From NCBI GenBank assembly GCA_021292105.1, contig CM037874.1, positions 31,450,800-31,514,799 of the forward strand: a stretch of DNA of 64,000 nucleotides, in the 5' to 3' direction. A program made the position numbers and the translations under genes. Below, piece after piece: positions 61,101 through 64,000 of this stretch. Position 1 is the stretch's first letter. Every line of letters starts with the position of its first letter. The stretch comes from Anadara kagoshimensis. Its lineage: Eukaryota > Mollusca > Bivalvia > Arcoida > Arcidae. The notes below the pieces were generated by a model. It saw only the letters and a list, made by a program, of their open reading frames with translations, was not told where the DNA came from and ran no database searches.

Positions 61101-62520
61101 AGAAAAATAAAGTTGGTTGGTTGAATATTGCTTAACGTCGCATCACCAATTTTTCAGCTATAGATAAAATAAAAGACCAGACAGAGGGTATATGCATTCA
61201 ATGTAGCAGACCACTGCTGTAGCTCAGTTGGTAGAGTGCTCGCTCCACAAGTGGGAGGTCATGGATTCGATCCCCGGCCAGGTCTGACCCAAGACTTGAA
61301 AATGGGTAGTGGCTGTTCTTTCGCCAAGCACTCGGCATTACGGAATGAAAGTCACGGTTCTTTCAGATGGGAACTTAAAATAAACGAGGTCCCGTGTCAT
61401 GGAGCGCTTGGCACGTTAAAGAACCCTGCTGTATAATGCCATGAGCGCAACGCACAGGCAAAATTTCTGCACCTTCGCCTATAGCTGGTGACATCTCAAT
61501 ATAAGTGAAATATTCTTGACTGGGACGTTAAACACCATTACTCACTCACTCATTCAATGTAGCTACATGAAATAAAAAGGAAGAGAGTGACGCAGTGGCA
61601 ATTCGCTCAATCGGTAGTGTTAAACTGGTAATGAGAGGGTCCAGTGTTTGAGTCCAGGTTTTGACTATTGTATTTGTTTCTTTTTTCCTGCTACAAAACA
61701 TAACATGTCATACTACCACAAAAAATATATCTTCGTCAAGTTTTATTAATTAACTGAACTAAGCAAATACGAAATTATTAAAACTGTATGAAATTTTGAA
61801 AGGCTTACAGAAAATCTCCTAAAGAAGAATTTACATGTATTCATTCTTTACAGAGGTTGAAGTGGATTACTGTGAAGTTATCAATTTTGTGGTGTACAAA
61901 TTTTTGTTGTTTTTGATTTGACCTTTCAGACATAGGCACATTTATGACCAAGGGATGCAAAAATAACTAAAACAAATATCCCCTATTCTGACAACAACAT
62001 TGCCGAATTAATATATCTAAGATTTGACCTTGTACCCTTAACATTTGACCTATATACCTAACTTCAGTATGCAAGAAACTGTATCATGTTGGTATACATT
62101 TAAATCAAGTTTGATCAAAATCATCCATTCTTAGATATGGAAGATAAATTGGAACGGACACAATATTGTGATTGACAGCCAGATGGAGGGAGGGGCAGAT
62201 GGACAGGAGGACATACAGATGGATGGACAAACAGGGTGGTTCCTATATATTTCCTAAACTATGTTTGCTGGTGGTTAAAAACCTCAGAAAGGCTTTAAAT
62301 GTCCTTCTGAACAATATAGACAAACACAAATACATATTTTTCTTACCTGAAATGGCCCTTTTATAAACACCCTGTAAGATAGCCGCATTTCTAAACATGG
62401 CAAAAGCTACATAAAATTCAAAGTTATCAATTGGAGGGAATCCTAATCTCCTGCAGTATTCTGACACAAACTCTTGTACTGTGGGAATTCCAAGTTCTAC
62501 AACATCTCTACCACTGAGCT
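46001..62520 (-). CDS. ACAD10: ACAD10/ACAD11-like acyl-CoA dehydrogenase with APH-like domain, 5' end outside window
   Basis: Eleven exons on the - strand (62520 down to 46001) join in phase with no frame break. The first encodes the C-terminal end of an aminoglycoside-phosphotransferase/choline-kinase-like domain, then a linker, then a full acyl-CoA dehydrogenase domain. Key ACAD features: FCxMTEP-type flavin-binding loop (here [17 protein letters not shown]), [37 protein letters not shown], and ADGPDEVH near the C-terminus, where the catalytic base lies in this subfamily. These FAD enzymes oxidise long or branched and 4-hydroxy acyl-CoAs in mitochondria or peroxisomes. The sequence seems nearer to ACAD10 ([36 protein letters not shown]) than ACAD11. 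The deciding feature, an N-terminal HAD hydrolase domain, would lie beyond 64000. Paralogue choice is therefore tentative; family assignment is strong. Confidence 0.88.
46455..46690 (+). mobile_element. tRNA-like SINE remnant related to 51918
   Basis: AAGTGGTCTAAAGAACCAGT at the head and GTTTGCTTGCAAAGATCTGT GGCTTTTCTC in the body. Box B is poorly kept (GTTATAATCTC). Confidence 0.5.
47286..47363 (-). CDS. ACAD10: ACAD10-like exon
   Basis: It encodes [26 protein letters not shown] as 26 codons in phase 0, the helix before the conserved glycine-rich turn (AHGGAG) of the next exon. Confidence 0.9.
47740..47940. mobile_element. Family C palindrome, copy 2
   Basis: AATGGGGTTCGCCGCCGTAC to GGTACAGCAGCAAACCCCAT(T), with ACGTTTGTGCGGAACATTTT internally. 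Same length as copy 1 and inverted relative to it in several internal phrases. It lies in an ACAD10-like intron. Confidence 0.85.
48025..48168 (-). CDS. ACAD10: ACAD10-like exon
   Basis: It encodes [20 protein letters not shown] and [26 protein letters not shown] is the ACAD segment contacting the flavin across the dimer. 48 codons, phase 0 on both sides. Confidence 0.9.
48500..48680. repeat. Dispersed repeat, copy 2
   Basis: GGCCATGCGCATTATGTTCC GACACTGGTCGCCATCACG, GCGACGTCATGAAACGACAC and GAGTGTAAATCAAGCATGCC match 17788-17995. Confidence 0.78.
49459..49631 (-). CDS. ACAD10: ACAD10-like exon with [20 protein letters not shown]
   Basis: It encodes [20 protein letters not shown], then the strongly conserved [20 protein letters not shown] segment and [12 protein letters not shown]. 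The last motif begins the C-terminal helical domain of the dehydrogenase. Donor GTATGT. Confidence 0.92.
49735..49986. mobile_element. Family B palindromic element, copy 4
   Basis: GGCCCCAGTTTCACAATCAC and GATTGTGAAACTGGGGCC are near-perfect inverted ends around the usual body. It lies in an ACAD10-like intron. Confidence 0.88.
50677..50842. mobile_element. Family A MITE, copy 6, next to an ACAD10-like splice donor
   Basis: ACAGTCAAATCTGTCTATAA on the left and TTAAGGCAGCTTGGACT on the right. It is bordered by TA repeats on both sides (about 50653-50672 and 50841-50857), suggesting insertion into a TA tract. Its right end is about 15 bases from the donor of the exon at 50863-51021. Confidence 0.85.
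50863..51021 (-). CDS. ACAD10: ACAD10-like exon
   Basis: It encodes [20 protein letters not shown] and [27 protein letters not shown] in one frame. The donor GTATGT lies within about 20 bases of a MITE copy and a TA repeat (see the entry at 50677). Confidence 0.9.
51505..51640. repeat. Dispersed repeat of the 27-kb foldback arm type
   Basis: CCTCACTTCCCTGGTGGAAG TT, CCAAAGTTTTTACATTGCTT TTGGATTGTGATTCAGACAT and GGATTAGTATGTTTGTTTTT match pieces at 16825-16890, 35195-35330 and 58040-58200 (inverse). Confidence 0.72.
51918..52075 (+). mobile_element. tRNA-like SINE remnant with GTGGTCTAA head
   Basis: TTGGTGACCAAGTGGTCTAA and TTGAGTCCAACTC are decayed tRNA boxes. The body GAAAGTTTGTGGTTTTCTGT is shared with 46460-46600. 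Confidence 0.55.
52157..52247 (-). CDS. ACAD10: ACAD10-like exon
   Basis: It encodes [20 protein letters not shown] and [11 protein letters not shown], the beta-domain strand region that contacts FAD. Donor GTGAGT; acceptor TTCTAG. Confidence 0.9.
52421..52665. mobile_element. Family E TIR element, copy 2, with internal direct repeat
   Basis: TACTGTAAAACACTTTATTT TCGCGG and AATTTCATGTTTTACAGTA are the ends. Inside, TTCGCGGCATGAAATTTTCG CGATAT occurs twice, 44 bp apart, and TTTTCGCG several more times. Confidence 0.82.
52866..52975 (+). mobile_element. tRNA-like SINE remnant
   Basis: GGTAGCTCAATTGGTAGGGC is a box A-like head; box B is decayed. The tail CTCCTTTCCTGCTACA matches the tail of family H. 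It lies in an ACAD10-like intron. Confidence 0.65.
53024..53161 (-). CDS. ACAD10: ACAD10-like exon with flavin-binding MTEP motif
   Basis: It encodes [20 protein letters not shown] and [18 protein letters not shown]. The [12 protein letters not shown] segment and the MTEP loop are diagnostic for the subfamily. Exactly 46 codons, phase 0 on both sides. Confidence 0.92.
53547..53687 (-). CDS. ACAD10: ACAD10-like exon
   Basis: It encodes [20 protein letters not shown] through [20 protein letters not shown]. The GLWNLFLP segment is a hallmark of the ACAD10/11 branch. Donor GTATGT and an acceptor ending TTTTAG are present. Confidence 0.9.
54464..54630 (-). CDS. ACAD10: ACAD10-like exon: start of dehydrogenase domain
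   Basis: It encodes [20 protein letters not shown] and [20 protein letters not shown], the N-terminal helices of the ACAD fold. The donor is the less usual GTCAGT, and a C/A homopolymer tract sits 20 bases downstream. Confidence 0.82.
55301..56097. repeat. 39-bp minisatellite in ACAD10-like intron
   Basis: About 20 units of GGTGATAAAAATGATTAGAC AGGTGTTTGCTTTACTCCA-type sequence. The 5' half uses GATAAAAATGATTAG units of about 39 bp; the 3' half uses GATCAAATGATTAAA units a base or two shorter, so two subfamilies are arranged in blocks. It begins immediately upstream (genomic left) of the exon at 56115-56303. Confidence 0.93.
56115..56303 (-). CDS. ACAD10: ACAD10-like exon: inter-domain linker
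   Basis: The exon starts after a TTATTACAG acceptor and ends before GTAATG. It encodes [20 protein letters not shown] then a Ser/Thr/Asn-rich stretch ending KNNETL, a weakly conserved linker between the kinase-like and dehydrogenase domains. Phases match both neighbours. Confidence 0.78.
56600..56700. repeat. Diverged fragment of the 2.1-2.65 kb foldback family
   Basis: TCGGCAAGCCTTGTTCTGGA, GTTGAGATTTCCCTATC and GATAGATTCTATTAG match loop and arm phrases of the element at 2095-2655. Confidence 0.5.
58040..58195. repeat. Dispersed repeat of the same type, inverse
   Basis: AAAACAAACATATCTATCCA TGTCCAAATCACATTCC through GAACTTCCACCAGGGAAGTG AGGCTAGGTACTC is the inverse of 51505-51640. Confidence 0.72.
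59185..59492. repeat. Dispersed repeat, copy 2
   Basis: TCAACAAGAAAATTCAGTGA ATTAGGATCCCCACCAGCAG, CAAAGGGCAATAACTCCCAG and CTTTGAAAGGTGGGGGATAA align with 45085-45445. Shorter related pieces lie at about 51130-51290 and 57000-57090. Confidence 0.8.
59551..59874 (-). mobile_element. tRNA-derived SINE family G, copy 3
   Basis: Reverse orientation: AATAATGTTTAACATCCCAG (tail) to GGGGTTCGAACCCATGACC and GTTGAGCTACCATAGTGGTC (head). AACAAAA occurs on both sides as a weak target duplication. Confidence 0.85.
61112..61160 (-). mobile_element. Family F SINE 3' fragment
   Basis: GGTTGGTTGAATATTGCTTA ACGTCGCATC and TTTTTCAGCTAT are the inverse of the family F tail. The rest is absent. Confidence 0.75.
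61208..61551 (+). mobile_element. tRNA-derived SINE family G, copy 1, 12-bp TSD
   Basis: The head GTAGCTCAGTTGGTAGAGTG (box A) and GATTCGATCCC (box B) start a roughly 350-bp element ending GGGACGTTAAACACCATTAC TCACTCACTC. ATTCAATGTAGC flanks it at 61196-61207 and 61552-61563. Confidence 0.94.
61590..61700 (+). mobile_element. tRNA-like SINE remnant
   Basis: ATTCGCTCAATCGGTAGTGT and GTTTGAGTCCAGG are box A- and B-like; the tail TTTTTTCCTGCTACAAAACA matches the element at 52866. Confidence 0.65.
62347..62520 (-). CDS. ACAD10: ACAD10-like exon: end of APH-like domain
   Basis: The acceptor TTATTTTCAG and donor GTAAGA (on the - strand) flank it. It encodes [20 protein letters not shown] then [20 protein letters not shown] and YKRAIS, the helical end of the APH-like kinase fold found N-terminal to the dehydrogenase in ACAD10 and ACAD11. 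Earlier exons are not visible between 62521 and 64000. Confidence 0.85.
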
Positions 62521-62562
62521 CTGAAAATAACAAACACATCTAAACAATTATATTAAACAAAT

Positions 62563-62666
62563 ACAGTCATACCTGTCTTTAATGGCCACCCAAGGGAACC
62601 AATAAAAGTGGTCATTATGGGCAGGTGGCCTTTATATAGAGGAGGCCTTTAAGGCAGGTTGGACTC
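62563..62666. mobile_element. Family A MITE, copy 7 (internally deleted)
   Basis: Only about 104 bp remain between ACAGTCATACCTGTCTTTAA and TTTAAGGCAGGTTGGACT. The central CTCTTTATTCAT part is missing. Confidence 0.8.
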
Positions 62667-62834
62667 TATATGTATATAAAGACCAACAAAATTGACCTGT
62701 CTGCTTGACCTTTCATTAGGGATATTCATATAACAAGGATCCACCCAATACATGTGTAGTGTAATTGACAAGTTAATACATCAAAAATGCATGTTACCCA
62801 TGATGAAGATAAAATAAAAACATGTGCTTCCTAT

Positions 62835-63039
62835 ACAGTCAAACTTGTCTATTAAGGCCACCAGGCTTCGCAGTTCATTGAATATGCTATTCCTGACTCT
62901 CATTCATAATACCGAATGAATACACTCAAATAGAATGTTATTTCTTAAAGGGATAAGAGGATTTGGGATAAAATTTCGCTGGGTTTAAAAAGCAGGTGAC
63001 CCTTATATAGATATTGCTTTCAACAGCATGTTCGACTGT
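62835..63039. mobile_element. Family A MITE, copy 8 (diverged middle)
   Basis: The ends ACAGTCAAACTTGTCTATTA and CAACAGCATGTTCGACTGT are kept; the middle has been replaced by unrelated AT-rich sequence. Confidence 0.72.
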
Positions 63040-63285
63040 CCATGTACATACATGTAAATGTCAATAATAAATGCATGTATTTGAATTAAAGGTCAATTGA
63101 ACAGGTCAATGTTGTTTTGCTATACAATGTATTTCCATTAGACATAGAATTAAATAATTAATTATTTTCTTTGAAAATGGCTGAGTACTCTAGGAAACTT
63201 CCTCTGGGATAGAGTTCTTCTGGGATAACTTTCAATAACCTATAGAAATGATAGACTCTTATACACTTCCCTCCATAAATTATCA

Positions 63286-63623
63286 ACCACTGCAGTAGCT
63301 CAGTTGGTAGAGTGCTCACCCTGTAAGTGGGAGGCCATGGGTTCAAACCCCGTCCAGGTCTGACCTAAGACTTGAAAGTGGGTAGTGGCTGTTCTTTCGC
63401 TAAACACTCATTAATACCCAATGAAAGTCACAGTTCTTTCCGATACAAACTGAAAATCAACAAGGTCCTGTGTCACAGTAGGCTTGGCACGATAAAGAAC
63501 CCTGCTGTATGCCATCAGCGCAATACACAGGCAAAATTTCTGCACTTTCGCCTATAGCTGGCAATGTCTCTATATAAGTGAAATATTCTTGACTGGGATG
63601 GTAAACACCATTACTCAACTCAA
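63286..63623 (+). mobile_element. tRNA-derived SINE family G, copy 2, 15-bp TSD
   Basis: Same head (GTAGCTCAGTTGGTAGAGTG, GGTTCAAACCC) and tail as copy 1. CTCCATAAATTATCA flanks it at 63271-63285 and 63624-63638. Confidence 0.94.
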
Positions 63624-63824
63624 CTCCATAAATTATCACACATATTTAAAACTGGTCCTATCATAACAGACTCAAAATCTTCACAAAATGAAATTGTTGA
63701 AAACATCATTTTGCTAAAGCTGATTTTTTTAAGTTAAAATAGTGCCATTATCTTAAAATGATAATTTTCCCAAATTTATATATTTTCCCCTAAATTTCAG
63801 AAATTTCCAAGAAAATTGATTTTC

Positions 63825-63850
63825 AAAAAAAAAAAAAAAAAAAAAAAAAC
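63825..63850. repeat. Poly-A tract
   Basis: About 25 consecutive A bases followed by CCC and A-rich sequence. No retroelement body is visible on its left, so origin is undecided. Confidence 0.9.
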
Positions 63851-64000
63851 CCAAAAAACAAACAAAACTGTTTTGTTGCATACATTTGGATCATAAAGTT
63901 AATATATTACTTTCAAATACAGGAAAAATGTTAATATTTCATTAGTAATAACACAATTTATTATAAATATTATAATGTAAACCAATGGAAAATATAAATT

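Larger units (their letters stand above)
56710..62340. other. Long ACAD10-like intron
   Basis: Contents are repeat pieces (57000, 58040, 59185), SINEs (59551, 61112, 61208, 61590) and AT-rich DNA. No exon between 56304 and 62346 was found, and the flanking exons are in matching phase, so none is required. Confidence 0.6.

Noticed and set aside
61208..61285. Free-standing tRNA gene
   Set aside because: Box A and B are present, but the sequence continues into the family G SINE body with a TSD.

Overview
The window is eukaryotic nuclear DNA, most likely from a marine bivalve mollusc. The evidence is GT-AG introns of hundreds to thousands of bases, AT-rich sequence, a secreted C1q-domain gene of the kind expanded in bivalves, and very dense tRNA-derived SINEs, foldback/MITE elements and satellites. 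The species assignment is inferred from gene and repeat style only; no database was searched.

Four genes can be supported. (1) An ARMC5-like gene (armadillo repeats followed by a C-terminal BTB domain) runs on the + strand from at least 3225 to 21809. Five exons were reconstructed, including a 31-nt microexon and one exon of about 2.35 kb whose reading frame is broken at two places. A 12-kb intron holds a 2.56-kb array of a 42-bp satellite. (2) An intronless class A peptide-type GPCR lies at 33222-34466 (+); upstream of it is a degenerate tandem repeat carrying CACGTG cores. (3) A two-exon secreted C1q-domain gene lies at 37439-39524 (+), with a one-base frameshift in an A run. (4) An ACAD10/ACAD11-like gene on the - strand occupies 62520 down to 46001. 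It has eleven exons in the window, encoding the end of the aminoglycoside-phosphotransferase-like domain and the whole acyl-CoA dehydrogenase domain; its 5' part lies beyond the right edge.

The remaining sequence is intergenic and intronic DNA dominated by repeats. There are two complete tRNA-SINE families with perfect 12-15 bp target-site duplications. There are several palindromic or TIR families: an 8-copy family with CAGTCAAACCTG ends, a 4-copy family with GGCCCCAGTTTCACAATC ends, and several 2-copy families. There is also a 1.4-kb foldback element, a roughly 180-bp satellite at 23.5-24.6 kb, a 39-bp minisatellite in an ACAD10 intron, and a degenerate ~150-bp array at 25.0-26.7 kb. Units of that last array repeatedly carry a perfect AGGTCAnnnTGACCT palindrome, the nuclear-receptor IR3 (estrogen-response-element) consensus.

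The four genes show no obvious functional link: a BTB adaptor, a neuropeptide-type receptor, a secreted immune-type lectin and a fatty-acid oxidation enzyme. No prokaryotic system, CRISPR array, rRNA or convincing free-standing tRNA gene is present. The most notable items are the satellite and foldback architecture, the receptor-site-like array, and the frame breaks in two otherwise well-formed genes.
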